From JAVVUJ01 sp964582545 (lineage in GTDB: Bacteria > Bacillota > Clostridia > Peptostreptococcales > Anaerovoracaceae), in the NCBI GenBank assembly GCA_964582545.1, contig CAZOSB010000002.1:1-64000 (forward strand): a stretch of DNA of 64,000 nt, written 5' to 3'. Below the pieces are notes generated by a model that was given only the letters and a program-made list of their open reading frames with translations, had not been told where the DNA came from and did not search any database. The number at the start of each line of letters is the position of its first letter. Position 1 is the first letter of the stretch. Both the position numbers and the translations under genes were made by a program. Positions 33,422-42,481 of the stretch are shown here, piece after piece.

Positions 33422-34528
33422 ATGACAGACGAAGAGTACATGAATTTGGCATTACAGCTTGCGGAAAGGGGAAATGGATTTGTCAATCCCAACCCTATGG
33501 TCGGTGCGGTCATAGTAAAAAATGGGCGGATTATAGGACAGGGTTGGCACGAAAGGTATGGAGCTCCCCACGCTGAGTGCAATGCATTGGCAAGCTGCAA
33601 GGAGTCACCAAAGGGTGCAACCCTCTATGTGACTTTAGAGCCTTGTTGCCACCACGGGAAAACCCCACCTTGTACCGAAGCTATTATTGCCAGTGGCATT
33701 TCAAAAGTGATCATAGGCTCGGCGGATCCAAATCCTTTGGTGGGGGGTAAAGGAGTGAAAATCCTTAGACAACATGGGATTGAGGTTGTGGAAAACGTTT
33801 TGAAAGAAAAATGTCATAGACTAAATAAAGTGTTTTTTCATTATATCAAGACAGGTTTACCCTATGTGGTTATGAAATACGCAATGACCATGGATGGAAA
33901 GATTGCAACTCGCACAGGAGAATCTAAATGGATTTCCAGTGAATTGGCTAGACAAAGGGTACAAGAAGACCGCCACAGATATTCAGCCATTATGGTTGGG
34001 AGTGGCACGGTACTTTCTGATGATCCCTTGCTCACTTGTCGGTTGGAAAACGGTAAAAATCCCATTCGCATTATTTGTGACACAAATTTGCGTACACCGT
34101 TTACCAAAAGAATCATAAGCACAGCTGGGAATGTTCCCACCATCCTTGCCACTTGCTCTTCAGATTTAGAGAAACACAAAAAGTATCTTATTGCAGGATG
34201 TCAAGTCATGGTAGTCCCCCAAAAGGACAAACACATTGATTTAAAATCACTCTTACATAGGTTGGGTGAAGAAAAAATAGACAGTATTTATGTGGAAGGA
34301 GGAGGAACGTTGAATTGGTCAGTCTTGGAGCAGGGGATTGTAAATGAAGTGCATACTTATATTGCCCCAAAGATGTTTGGGGGTTATGTAGCACCTAGCC
34401 CAATTGGCGGATTTGGTGTAGAGATGCCAGCGGATGCATTTTTATTAAAAAATAAAAAAGTAATACAGCTTGGAGAAGATACTTTAATAGAAAGTGAGGT
34501 GGTGCACAGTGTTTACGGGAATTGTTGA
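33422..34528 (+). CDS. ribD: Bifunctional riboflavin biosynthesis deaminase/reductase
   Basis: The 368-residue RibD has an N-terminal deaminase domain with the zinc site HAECNAL and PCCHHGKTPPC, and a C-terminal reductase domain (PYVVMKYAMTMDGKIATRTGESKWIS, YVEGGGTLNWSVL). It carries out steps two and three of riboflavin synthesis. ATG 33422 is chosen because AGGAGGTGA lies directly upstream; the frame is open further up through the riboswitch region, but that part is not protein-like. It is the first gene of the rib operon and overlaps ribE by 20 bases. Confidence 0.96.
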   Translation: MTDEEYMNLALQLAERGNGFVNPNPMVGAVIVKNGRIIGQGWHERYGAPHAECNALASCKESPKGATLYVTLEPCCHHGKTPPCTEAIIASGISKVIIGSADPNPLVGGKGVKILRQHGIEVVENVLKEKCHRLNKVFFHYIKTGLPYVVMKYAMTMDGKIATRTGESKWISSELARQRVQEDRHRYSAIMVGSGTVLSDDPLLTCRLENGKNPIRIICDTNLRTPFTKRIISTAGNVPTILATCSSDLEKHKKYLIAGCQVMVVPQKDKHIDLKSLLHRLGEEKIDSIYVEGGGTLNWSVLEQGIVNEVHTYIAPKMFGGYVAPSPIGGFGVEMPADAFLLKNKKVIQLGEDTLIESEVVHSVYGNC

Positions 34529-35156
34529 GGAGGTGGGTAAAATACAGTCCGTTAAAACCGGTACAAATTCATCAGTACTGACAATCAGTGGAAGTGTGAT
34601 TTTTTCCGACTTGCATTTAGGGGACAGCATTGCAGTCAACGGGGTGTGCTTGACCGCAAGCAGCTTTACGATGAACAGCTTTACAGCTGATGTGATGCAT
34701 GAAACCTTAAATCGCTCCTCTCTTGGGAAATTGAAAAGTGGAAGCCATGTAAATTTAGAGCGCGCTATGCCGGCCAGCGGTCGTTTTGGTGGTCATATGG
34801 TATCCGGTCATATTGATGGAACGGGGCAGATTACCAGCATAAAAAAAGAGGGAAAAGCGACATGGTATACCATAAAGTCTGATAGATCCATTCTAAAATA
34901 CATCGTAGAAAAGGGTTCTGTTGCTATAGACGGCATTAGCTTGACCGTAGGAAAGGTATCCCACGATGATTTTAGTGTCTCCATCATTCCTCATACGGCA
35001 AAGTCAACGATTCTTTCGGAGAAGGTAGTGGGAGATCTGGTAAACCTAGAAAACGACATAATCGGAAAGTATATTGAAAAGCTATTACACCAATTTGATT
35101 TGCCAAAAGTTGAAAGTGGAATCACAAGAGAATTTATGACGAAGTTTGGATATTAG
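34509..35156 (+). CDS. ribE: Riboflavin synthase alpha chain
   Basis: The 215-residue protein has two similar lumazine-binding halves, each beginning with FTGIVEEVGKI-like or HIDGTGQI-like sequence, as in riboflavin synthase, which turns two lumazine molecules into riboflavin. The start is GTG 34509 (VFTGIVEEVG, where family members begin MFTGI), with GAGGTGG just upstream. It overlaps the end of ribD by 20 bases and is followed by ribBA after 8 bases. Confidence 0.96.
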   Translation: MFTGIVEEVGKIQSVKTGTNSSVLTISGSVIFSDLHLGDSIAVNGVCLTASSFTMNSFTADVMHETLNRSSLGKLKSGSHVNLERAMPASGRFGGHMVSGHIDGTGQITSIKKEGKATWYTIKSDRSILKYIVEKGSVAIDGISLTVGKVSHDDFSVSIIPHTAKSTILSEKVVGDLVNLENDIIGKYIEKLLHQFDLPKVESGITREFMTKFGY

Positions 35157-35164
35157 GAGGAACA

Positions 35165-36364
35165 ATGTTTAAGTACAGCACAATTGAAGAAGCATTAGAG
35201 GAGCTTCGTAAAGGAAAAATTATTATAGTTACCGATGATGACAATCGTGAGAACGAAGGGGATTTTATCTGTGCGGCTCAGTTTGCAACGGCAGAGAATG
35301 TTAACTTTATGGCCGTTCACGGAAAGGGGCTTATCTGTATGCCTATGAGTGAAGAACTTGTTTGCAAGCTGCAGATTCCCCAGATGGTAACCCAGAATAC
35401 CGATAATCACCAAACTGCATTTACCATTTCTATCGATCATGTGGATACCACCACAGGAATTTCGGCAGCAGAACGCAGTCTCACTGCAATTAAATGCGTA
35501 GAAGAGAATGTGAAACCGGAGGACTTCCGCCGACCAGGACACATGTTTCCTTTGCTCTCCCAAAAGAATGGTGTGCTAGAGCGTAACGGTCACACGGAAG
35601 CAACTGTAGATCTCATGCGTCTGGCAGGTCTGAAGGAGTGCGGTTTGTGCTGTGAAATAATGCGTGAAGATGGCACTATGATGCGGACACCGGAACTGAT
35701 GGAATTATCTAAACAATGGGATTTAAAAATGATTACTATTAAAGATTTAATCGCTTATCGCAAAAAAAATGACGATCTGATAGAGCGAGTTGCTGCTACT
35801 AAAATGCCCACAAGGTATGGCGATTTTACCGCATATGGTTACATAAATCGACTGAATGGAGAACATCACATTGCACTTGTGAAAGGTGACATCGGAAATG
35901 GTGAGAATCTGCTTTGCCGAGTACACTCGGAATGTTTGACGGGGGATGCCTTTGGATCTACACGTTGTGATTGTGGTCGACAGTTTAGCGCTGCTATGGC
36001 ACAAATAGAAAAAGAAGGTAGAGGCATTTTGCTGTATATGCGTCAAGAAGGTCGGGGGATTGGGTTGATTAATAAGCTCTGCGCTTATGAGTTGCAGGAT
36101 CAGGGATTGGACACTGTAGAAGCGAATATTGCATTGGGCTTTGGAGAGGATTTGCGGGAATACTTTATCGGTGCACAGATTCTGAGGGATTTGGGAGCTA
36201 AAACCCTGCGTTTGCTCACAAATAACCCTGAAAAGGTCTATGGATTATCGGATTTCGGTATGGATATTATTGAGCGTGTACCGATTCAAATGGATGCAAC
36301 CGCACACGATTTGTTCTATCTCAAAACCAAGCAGGAAAAAATGGGACATATTTTAAACTATTAA
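35165..36364 (+). CDS. ribBA: Bifunctional DHBP synthase / GTP cyclohydrolase II
   Basis: The 399-residue enzyme fuses RibB (DDDNRENEGDF, GHTEATVDLMRLAGL) with RibA (HSECLTGDAFGSTRCDCGRQ zinc site, RQEGRGIGL). The two halves make the two precursors of the lumazine ring from ribulose 5-phosphate and GTP. The fusion is normal in Firmicutes. It is the third gene of the FMN-riboswitch operon. AGGAGG precedes the ATG. Confidence 0.97.
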   Translation: MFKYSTIEEALEELRKGKIIIVTDDDNRENEGDFICAAQFATAENVNFMAVHGKGLICMPMSEELVCKLQIPQMVTQNTDNHQTAFTISIDHVDTTTGISAAERSLTAIKCVEENVKPEDFRRPGHMFPLLSQKNGVLERNGHTEATVDLMRLAGLKECGLCCEIMREDGTMMRTPELMELSKQWDLKMITIKDLIAYRKKNDDLIERVAATKMPTRYGDFTAYGYINRLNGEHHIALVKGDIGNGENLLCRVHSECLTGDAFGSTRCDCGRQFSAAMAQIEKEGRGILLYMRQEGRGIGLINKLCAYELQDQGLDTVEANIALGFGEDLREYFIGAQILRDLGAKTLRLLTNNPEKVYGLSDFGMDIIERVPIQMDATAHDLFYLKTKQEKMGHILNY

Positions 36365-36401
36365 TTCTAAAAAAATTCAAAAAAAGAAGGAGAAAGTTAA
36401 A

Positions 36402-36890
36402 ATGAAAACATATGAAGGTAAATTGGTATCAAAAGAAATTAAGATTGGAATTGTTGTTGCGCGTTTCAACGAGTTTATTACATCCAAACTGTTAGATGGT
36501 GCACTTGACGGATTGAAACGCCATGATGTTATGGAAGACGACATCAGTGTTGCTTGGGTTCCGGGGGCATTTGAAATTCCACTCATCGCATCAAAGATGG
36601 CAAACAGCAGAAAATACGATGCTGTGATCTGTCTTGGCGCAGTAATCCGCGGTAGTACAAGCCATTATGACTATGTATGTAGTGAGGTTTCAAAGGGCAT
36701 TGCATCGGTTTCACTGAGCAGTGATATTCCAGTGATGTTCGGTGTGCTGACTACAGAAGATATTGAGCAGGCCATTGAGCGTGCAGGCACTAAAACGGGT
36801 AATAAGGGTTTTGATTGTGCAGTCAGCACCATCGAAATGGTAAACCTGATTCGTGACATAGAAACCGATAATAAAATGAAGATTAGTTGA
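36402..36890 (+). CDS. ribH: 6,7-dimethyl-8-ribityllumazine synthase
   Basis: The 162-residue protein is lumazine synthase: ARFNEFITSKLLDGALDGLKRH, WVPGAFEIPL, CLGAVIRGSTSHYDYV and the conserved VMFGVLTTEDIEQAIERAG. It joins the two precursors made through RibD and RibBA; the product is used by RibE. It forms shells of 60 or 10 subunits in other bacteria. It is the last gene of the rib operon, 37 bases after ribBA. Confidence 0.97.
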   Translation: MKTYEGKLVSKEIKIGIVVARFNEFITSKLLDGALDGLKRHDVMEDDISVAWVPGAFEIPLIASKMANSRKYDAVICLGAVIRGSTSHYDYVCSEVSKGIASVSLSSDIPVMFGVLTTEDIEQAIERAGTKTGNKGFDCAVSTIEMVNLIRDIETDNKMKIS

Positions 36891-36921
36891 AATTTTTCTA
36901 TGGATACTTTTTTGGATTAGA

Positions 36922-36950
36922 TTTACATTTTCTGTAACTGAGAGTATAAT
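36922..36950 (+). promoter_or_regulatory. Sigma-A type promoter of the PQ-loop gene
   Basis: TTTACA at 36922-36927, a 17-base spacer, and TATAAT at 36945-36950. It lies about 50 bases before the gene at 37006. Confidence 0.6.
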
Positions 36951-37005
36951 TAATATCATAGAAACCCAAACAGTGCTGTTGATAGGATGAACTAAGGAGA
37001 AAAAA

Positions 37006-37326
37006 ATGAATAATATTTTTGAAGCTATGATGTTGCTGTGTTTTGGATTTGCATGGCCCATGTCCATCTATAAATCTATAAAATCTAGAACCAGCAAGGG
37101 CAAGAGCCTCAGCTTTCTTATCATTCTGCTGGTAGGATACATCTTTGGTATCATCAATAAGTGCCTCAATGGAGTGGACTACGTAGTATACTTTTACGCT
37201 TTAAATTTTGTATTGGTAGCCATAGATACGGGACTCTATGTGAGAAATACCAGATTGGATGCTAAACTACAAGTAAATGCAGATTTGAAATCAGATCCAA
37301 ACATACAAGTAGACGACAATTTATAA
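37006..37326 (+). CDS. Small PQ-loop-like membrane protein
   Basis: The 106-residue protein has three hydrophobic segments and the pattern FGFAWPMSIYKSIKSRTSKGKSLSFLIILLVGYIFGI, which resembles a PQ-loop/SemiSWEET repeat (Pro in the first helix, then a basic loop with K-S-L-S-F). SemiSWEETs form dimers that move sugars, but this protein lacks the exact PQ pair, so the substrate is not known. The C-terminal 20 residues are polar. It has its own promoter and stands alone. Confidence 0.65.
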   Translation: MNNIFEAMMLLCFGFAWPMSIYKSIKSRTSKGKSLSFLIILLVGYIFGIINKCLNGVDYVVYFYALNFVLVAIDTGLYVRNTRLDAKLQVNADLKSDPNIQVDDNL

Positions 37327-37428
37327 ATAAATTCAAAAGAGTATAACATAAAGACTTGATTTAAAATAAATAAGGCTAAATCAAATAAGTAGTTCCAAGA
37401 TTTTTAGACAACAATAGATTAAATTAAA

Positions 37429-38847
37429 TCAGTTAGAATTAGATTTATTCTTCTTACTGTTTCTTTTCAAGGAAAAAAAGACACCGATAACGCAAATTGC
37501 TGTAAAAACCACAAAGGATACTTTCATGGTTCCAATGATTTGGGTAGGTGTTGCCTGTGATAATTGGGTATTGCTCATTTGCATGGAAACAATTAGGGTT
37601 ACGATGACCATGCTCAAAGTGTGCCCCATGCTCCTCATGGTAGCCAGAATAGAGGATGCTACGCCGTAATCCTTCTGCTCTACACAGGACATGACCGCGT
37701 TCGTGTTGGGGGAGGAAAAAAAGGCGAAGCCTGCTCCGATAAACATCAACGTAGGAATGATCAACCAGAGAGAGGTGGATTCCTTAATAAAGATAAATAC
37801 ACATAAACCTATGGCAGATATGGCCATTCCGGCAGAGGCCAATTTGAAAGGGGAGATTTTATCGGAAAGCTTCCCTGCGTAGGGTGACAGGATGGCCATG
37901 ATGAGTGGTTGGCTAATGAGGATGAAACCGGCGGTTTGAGAACTGTACCCCTGAACTGTTTGCAAGTATATGGAAAGCAAATATCCCAATGCAAATGTGG
38001 CACCATAATTCATTAGTGCGGCTAAGTTCGATAAGGTAAAGGCTATATTTTTAGTAAAAAGTAAAATATCAATGATGGGATATTTTACTTTTAATTCATG
38101 ACGAACAAAGAGAACACACAAGATTAAGCCTGCTGCGATTACATATTTAGCATAACTGTTGGAGGAAAGGGAGGATAAGCCATACATCACTGCTGTTATG
38201 GCAGAAATATATAAAAGGTTTCCCAAAAGATCTGTGCTTGTTTGAGTGTCTAAGTTTTTTCCTTCTTTCTGCAATCTACGCAATGCAATGATGAAAATTA
38301 GTAACCCTACACAAAAGGAAAACAGAAATATGGAGCGCCAACCAAGCCAATGATTTAAAAAACCGCCTGCCACAGGACCAGCAGTCAAACCTGTATAGGT
38401 GGCAGCCACAGAGTACCCCAACACTTTACCTTTTTTTTCAGGAGGAAAGCAACTGATGAGAATCGCAGTGTTCGTTGCAAAGATCATAGCGCCTCCAAGT
38501 CCCTGTAGAACACGAAAACCAAGTAAAATCGGCATACTTGGGGAAAAGGTGGATAAGAGTGAGGATAACATAAAAATAAAAATACCTATTTTTAAAATTT
38601 TTGTTCTTCCGTTGATGTCAGCATATCGACCAAAAGGCACGGATAAAACTGCAGAAGCCAACATGTATGCTGTAACAATCCAACCCAAAAGGTCCGCACC
38701 GCTATGAAATTCTTCACCGATAGCCGGGATTGCCAAGTTTAAGGCGCTACCGTTAAAGGTGGTGATAAATGCTGTAACCATGGCTACATACAATGCCGCA
38801 GCTTGCCCTTTTTTTTCAGGGTTAAGCCTTTTATTTTCCATATCCAT
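37429..38847 (-). CDS. MFS drug efflux transporter, DHA2-like
   Basis: The protein (about 472 residues) has about 14 hydrophobic segments and MFS family motifs: FGRYADINGRTKILKIGIFIF (motif A), RVLQGLGGAMIFATNTAIL (motif B) and GYSVAATYTGLTAGPVAGGFLNHWLGWRSIF (motif C of proton antiporters). It is likely a proton-driven exporter of drugs or other compounds. ATG 38847 is favoured because CGAGG lies 5 bases upstream; an ATG 7 codons earlier is also possible. No regulator gene lies beside it. Confidence 0.88.
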   Translation of the reverse strand: MDMENKRLNPEKKGQAAALYVAMVTAFITTFNGSALNLAIPAIGEEFHSGADLLGWIVTAYMLASAVLSVPFGRYADINGRTKILKIGIFIFMLSSLLSTFSPSMPILLGFRVLQGLGGAMIFATNTAILISCFPPEKKGKVLGYSVAATYTGLTAGPVAGGFLNHWLGWRSIFLFSFCVGLLIFIIALRRLQKEGKNLDTQTSTDLLGNLLYISAITAVMYGLSSLSSNSYAKYVIAAGLILCVLFVRHELKVKYPIIDILLFTKNIAFTLSNLAALMNYGATFALGYLLSIYLQTVQGYSSQTAGFILISQPLIMAILSPYAGKLSDKISPFKLASAGMAISAIGLCVFIFIKESTSLWLIIPTLMFIGAGFAFFSSPNTNAVMSCVEQKDYGVASSILATMRSMGHTLSMVIVTLIVSMQMSNTQLSQATPTQIIGTMKVSFVVFTAICVIGVFFSLKRNSKKNKSNSN

Positions 38848-39048
38848 TATACCTCGTATTCTATTCATTCGTTCGTTCGTTTATTTTATTAAAATGTAAG
38901 ATTGATCAATAAATTTTATTAATATTTTTATAATAATCTTATTATTATAATCAATTTTTATAAAATTAGCAAATGATATTAATTGGGTTTCTGCGTATTT
39001 CAGACGATATGAAAGACAATGTGAATATGTAAATTTTGACATGAATCA
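38848..39048. promoter_or_regulatory. AT-rich control region between MFS gene and trxA
   Basis: Just before the MFS gene are tandem TTCG units (ATTCATTCGTTCGTTCGTTT, about 38865-38884) and a palindrome ATTGATCAAT near 38902-38911, either of which could be an operator for a regulator encoded elsewhere. The rest is highly AT-rich, with a 20-base stretch of only A and T in places. No ORF is seen. Confidence 0.3.
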
Positions 39049-39077
39049 TTGACTAAACGATTGGTTTCATGTATAAT
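39049..39077 (+). promoter_or_regulatory. Sigma-A promoter of trxA
   Basis: TTGACT at 39049-39054, a 17-base spacer, and a perfect TATAAT at 39072-39077, about 140 bases before the trxA start. Confidence 0.7.
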
Positions 39078-39216
39078 CAGTATCAATAAAAAACCTGAAT
39101 AAACTTTAACGAAATTGCTTTAATTAGGATTATAAAATGAAATTGTGGGAACATAATAAGCAGAATATATATAAAGAGTATTATATATATGAATAGGTTG
39201 ATATAGGAGGTAACAA

Positions 39217-39531
39217 ATGATTAACTTGACAGAAGAAACTTTTGATGCAGAAGCTATGCAATCTGAGGTTCCTGTAATCGTAGATTTTTATGCCGATTGG
39301 TGTGGACCCTGTAAATCTGTAGGTCCGATTTTATCCGAAATGGCCGGGAAGTATGAAGGCAAAGCAAAAATTTGCAAAATCAATATCGATCAGCAGAGAG
39401 GCTTAGCCATAGCCAATAAGGTGATGAGTATTCCAACGTTGCTCTTCATAAAAGATGGAGAGATCAAGGAAAGGGTAGTGGGTGCACTGCCGCAAAATGA
39501 GTTAGAAGCAAAATTGGAAGCATTAATTTAG
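39217..39531 (+). CDS. trxA: Thioredoxin
   Basis: The 104-residue protein is a standard thioredoxin with the active site WCGPC in VIVDFYADWCGPCKSVGPI, the cis-Pro motif MSIPTLLF, and a full-length fold. It reduces protein disulfides in the cytoplasm. It has GGAGG before the start, its own sigma-A promoter, and a terminator directly after it, so it is transcribed alone. Confidence 0.97.
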   Translation: MINLTEETFDAEAMQSEVPVIVDFYADWCGPCKSVGPILSEMAGKYEGKAKICKINIDQQRGLAIANKVMSIPTLLFIKDGEIKERVVGALPQNELEAKLEALI

Positions 39532-39536
39532 AGCAT

Positions 39537-39559
39537 AAGCGGTATAAATGCCGCTTTTT
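39537..39559 (+). terminator. Intrinsic terminator after trxA
   Basis: The stem AAGCGG/CCGCTT (39537-39556) with a TTTTT tail lies 6 bases after the trxA stop. Confidence 0.75.
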
Positions 39560-39575
39560 CTATAAAAAGGATAAT

Positions 39576-41036
39576 ATGGTAACTATAAATATAGTAAACG
39601 TTTCACTCCTGATTACAGGATTGTTTATTGTTAATATCATAATTGCATTGTCGATAATTTTTCTGGAAAGAAAAAACCCATCTGCAACTTTGGCTTGGAT
39701 TATGATTCTATTTTTAATCCCATTATTAGGTATTGTCTTCTATTTTCTTTTTTCTCAGAATATTGCCAGACAGAAAATATTTAAGATGAATAAATATGAA
39801 GCCACTGTACTGAGAGAAGCCTTAGAGGATCAAATTGGTTCTATGAAAAACGGTACATATTCTTTTACCAATGATGTAAGCAAGAAATGGAACCATATGA
39901 TTTTTTTGAATCAATTGAATGCGTATGCTTTTTTTACAGAGACCAATAAAATATCTATTTTGCATGATGGACAATATATGATGCAACGGTTGATGGATGA
40001 TATCAATCATGCAACTGACTCTATTCAAATAATGTATTATATAATCAAAAATGACGAGACGGGTAAAGTTTTGTTAGATGCACTTACCGAAAAGGCAAAA
40101 CAGGGTGTTCGGATTCGACTTTTATTAGATTCATTGGGAAGCAGACAAATCACCAATCGAAGGTTGGAAGCCTTTAAATATGCAGGGGGAGATTATGCTT
40201 TTTTCTTTCCACCTAAATTTAAATTTTTAAACATGAAACTCAATTATCGAAATCACAGAAAACTGGTAGTAATCGATGGCAAAATCGGATATCTGGGTGG
40301 ATTTAATATCGGCAATGAATACTTGGGAAAGGTAAAAAAATTTGGATATTGGAGGGATACTCATATCCGAATAACCGGCGCCGGTGTTCAGGATTTGTTT
40401 GCTAGGTTTATTTTGGATTGGAGGTTTGCCGCCAAAGAAAACATTATTATGACGGAGGCCTATTATAATCAGCCCAAGAATGCAGGGAATACGGGGTTGC
40501 AGATTGTCTCTTGCGGTCCGGATTCTCAAAAGGAAGAAATCAAACATGGATATTTAAAGATGATTAGCGCAGCAAAGAAAAATATCTTTATTCAAACTCC
40601 TTATTTCGTTCCGGATAACAGCATCATAGATGCATTAAAAACAGCTATTCTATCAGGTGTAGATGTGCGAATCATGATCCCTTGTAAACCGGACCACATG
40701 TTTGTTTATTGGGCTACTTATTCTTATGTGGGAATATTACTGGAGATTGGGGCAAAAATATATGTTTACAACCCAGGATTTCTACATGCCAAGACCATTA
40801 CGGTGGACGGCGAAGTGGCTTCTGTAGGTTCAGCCAACTTTGATATCAGAAGCTTTCGATTAAATTTCGAAGTAAACGCTTTCATATATGATCCAGAAGT
40901 AACGTTAGAACTGGAAAAATTATTTAAAAATGATATGGATAAATGTACAAACTTGACAGAGCATTCTTATAAAAATAGAAGTCTTTTCATTAAATTTAAA
41001 GAGTCAATATCCAGATTATTATCTGATTTATTATAA
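39576..41036 (+). CDS. cls: Cardiolipin synthase (phospholipase D type)
   Basis: The 486-residue protein has two N-terminal membrane segments (about residues 8-30 and 38-60) and two HKD phosphodiesterase motifs: HRKLVVIDGKIGYLGG and HAKTITVDGEVASVGS. It joins two phosphatidylglycerols to cardiolipin in the membrane. Length and layout are those of bacterial ClsA-like enzymes. It starts at ATG 39576 with AAAAGGA upstream and follows the trxA terminator, so its promoter is not evident. Confidence 0.95.
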   Translation: MVTINIVNVSLLITGLFIVNIIIALSIIFLERKNPSATLAWIMILFLIPLLGIVFYFLFSQNIARQKIFKMNKYEATVLREALEDQIGSMKNGTYSFTNDVSKKWNHMIFLNQLNAYAFFTETNKISILHDGQYMMQRLMDDINHATDSIQIMYYIIKNDETGKVLLDALTEKAKQGVRIRLLLDSLGSRQITNRRLEAFKYAGGDYAFFFPPKFKFLNMKLNYRNHRKLVVIDGKIGYLGGFNIGNEYLGKVKKFGYWRDTHIRITGAGVQDLFARFILDWRFAAKENIIMTEAYYNQPKNAGNTGLQIVSCGPDSQKEEIKHGYLKMISAAKKNIFIQTPYFVPDNSIIDALKTAILSGVDVRIMIPCKPDHMFVYWATYSYVGILLEIGAKIYVYNPGFLHAKTITVDGEVASVGSANFDIRSFRLNFEVNAFIYDPEVTLELEKLFKNDMDKCTNLTEHSYKNRSLFIKFKESISRLLSDLL

Positions 41037-41081
41037 TAACAATATTTTACTAAGAAATTTAGAAGCACTTGTGAAGAAAGG

Positions 41082-42335
41082 ATGAATGAAAAAATGAACT
41101 TATCAGCTATGGAAAAAATTGATGAACAAATGGTTAATGCAATAAATGCAGAAATGAAGAGGCAAGAGAACAACATTGAATTGATTGCATCGGAAAATTT
41201 TACAAGCAAGGCCGTTATGGAAGCTTGCGGCAGTCCTTTAACTAATAAATATGCAGAAGGGTACCCTGAGAAGAGGTACTATGGCGGATGTGAGTGTGTG
41301 GATGAAGTGGAAACTTTAGCCATAGAGAGGCTTAAAGCTCTGTTTGGAGCAGAGCATGCCAACGTGCAACCACATTCCGGTTCCAATGCCAATATAGCGA
41401 CCTATTTTGCATTATTAGAACCAGGAGATACAGTACTGGGAATGGATCTATCCAATGGAGGGCATTTGACCCATGGAAGCCCGGTAAACATGTCCGGTAA
41501 ATATTTTAACTTTATTTCTTACCGTGTAGATTCTTCCACTGAAATGATCGATTTTGACCAAGTTAAAAAGCTTGCCAAAGAGCACAAGCCTAAGATGATT
41601 GTGGCAGGGGCTAGCGCTTATCCCAGAATCATTCAGTCGGGGGAGTTCAGAAAAATCGCGGATGAAGTGGGTGCTTTGCTAATGGTTGATATGGCGCACT
41701 TTGCAGGCTTAGCTGCAGTGGGTGCTCACCCTAACCCTATGGAGTATGCCGATGTGGTGACCACCACCACTCACAAGACCTTAAGGGGACCTAGGGGAGG
41801 TGCAATTTTATGTAAAAAGGAATTTGCACAAAGGATAGACAAGGCCATTTTCCCGGGCATACAAGGAGGACCTTTGATGCATATTATCGCTGGAAAAGCC
41901 GTTTGCTTTGCCGAAGCGGCTACACCGGAGTTTAAAATCTATCAAAATCAGGTAGTATCAAATGCCAAGTCCTTTAGTCAGGCTTTAATCGCAAGAGGCT
42001 TTCAATTGGTGTCTGGCGGCACAGATAATCATTTGATTTTAGTAAATCTTACAAATAAAGATATTTCGGGGAAAGATGCAGAGAAGCTATTGGATGCCGT
42101 AGGGATCACCACCAATAAAAATTCCATTCCGGAAGATCCCAGAGGACCTTTTGTTACCAGCGGCTTGAGGTTAGGTACACCTGCTATGACTACCAGAGGA
42201 TTTAAGGAGGAGGAGTTCGGCAAGGTTGCAGAGGCTATTTCGTTGATTTTAAATGCACCTGAAGACTTGCAATCGCGAGGAAAAGCACAAGGCATTGTAA
42301 CTGAATTATGTAAAAATTTTCCTCTTTATAAATAA
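41082..42335 (+). CDS. glyA: Serine hydroxymethyltransferase
   Basis: The 417-residue PLP enzyme moves a one-carbon unit between serine, glycine and tetrahydrofolate. It shows the family motifs IELIASENFTSKAVMEA, NKYAEGYPEKRYYGGCE, the PLP lysine in TTTTHKTLRGPRGG, and the C-terminal GLRLGTPAMTTRGF. Two starts are possible: ATG 41082 and ATG 41094; the latter (MNLSAMEKID) is the more common family start, but AAAGGAT lies nearer 41082. Complete and standard. Confidence 0.97.
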   Translation: MNEKMNLSAMEKIDEQMVNAINAEMKRQENNIELIASENFTSKAVMEACGSPLTNKYAEGYPEKRYYGGCECVDEVETLAIERLKALFGAEHANVQPHSGSNANIATYFALLEPGDTVLGMDLSNGGHLTHGSPVNMSGKYFNFISYRVDSSTEMIDFDQVKKLAKEHKPKMIVAGASAYPRIIQSGEFRKIADEVGALLMVDMAHFAGLAAVGAHPNPMEYADVVTTTTHKTLRGPRGGAILCKKEFAQRIDKAIFPGIQGGPLMHIIAGKAVCFAEAATPEFKIYQNQVVSNAKSFSQALIARGFQLVSGGTDNHLILVNLTNKDISGKDAEKLLDAVGITTNKNSIPEDPRGPFVTSGLRLGTPAMTTRGFKEEEFGKVAEAISLILNAPEDLQSRGKAQGIVTELCKNFPLYK

Positions 42336-42367
42336 AGAACAAATTGGGAAAATTAATTAGGAATATC

Positions 42368-42396
42368 TTGACATTTGTTGCCGTAGCATATACCAT
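42368..42396 (+). promoter_or_regulatory. Promoter of the chemoreceptor gene
   Basis: TTGACA at 42368-42373, a 17-base spacer, and TACCAT at 42391-42396. The -35 is perfect and the -10 matches at four of six positions. Confidence 0.5.
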
Positions 42397-42481
42397 AATA
42401 ATTGAATTTATTAATGATATTTCTTTGAATTAATCAGACATACAATCGTTCATTAAATTACGAAAACGTAGGAGGCGTACA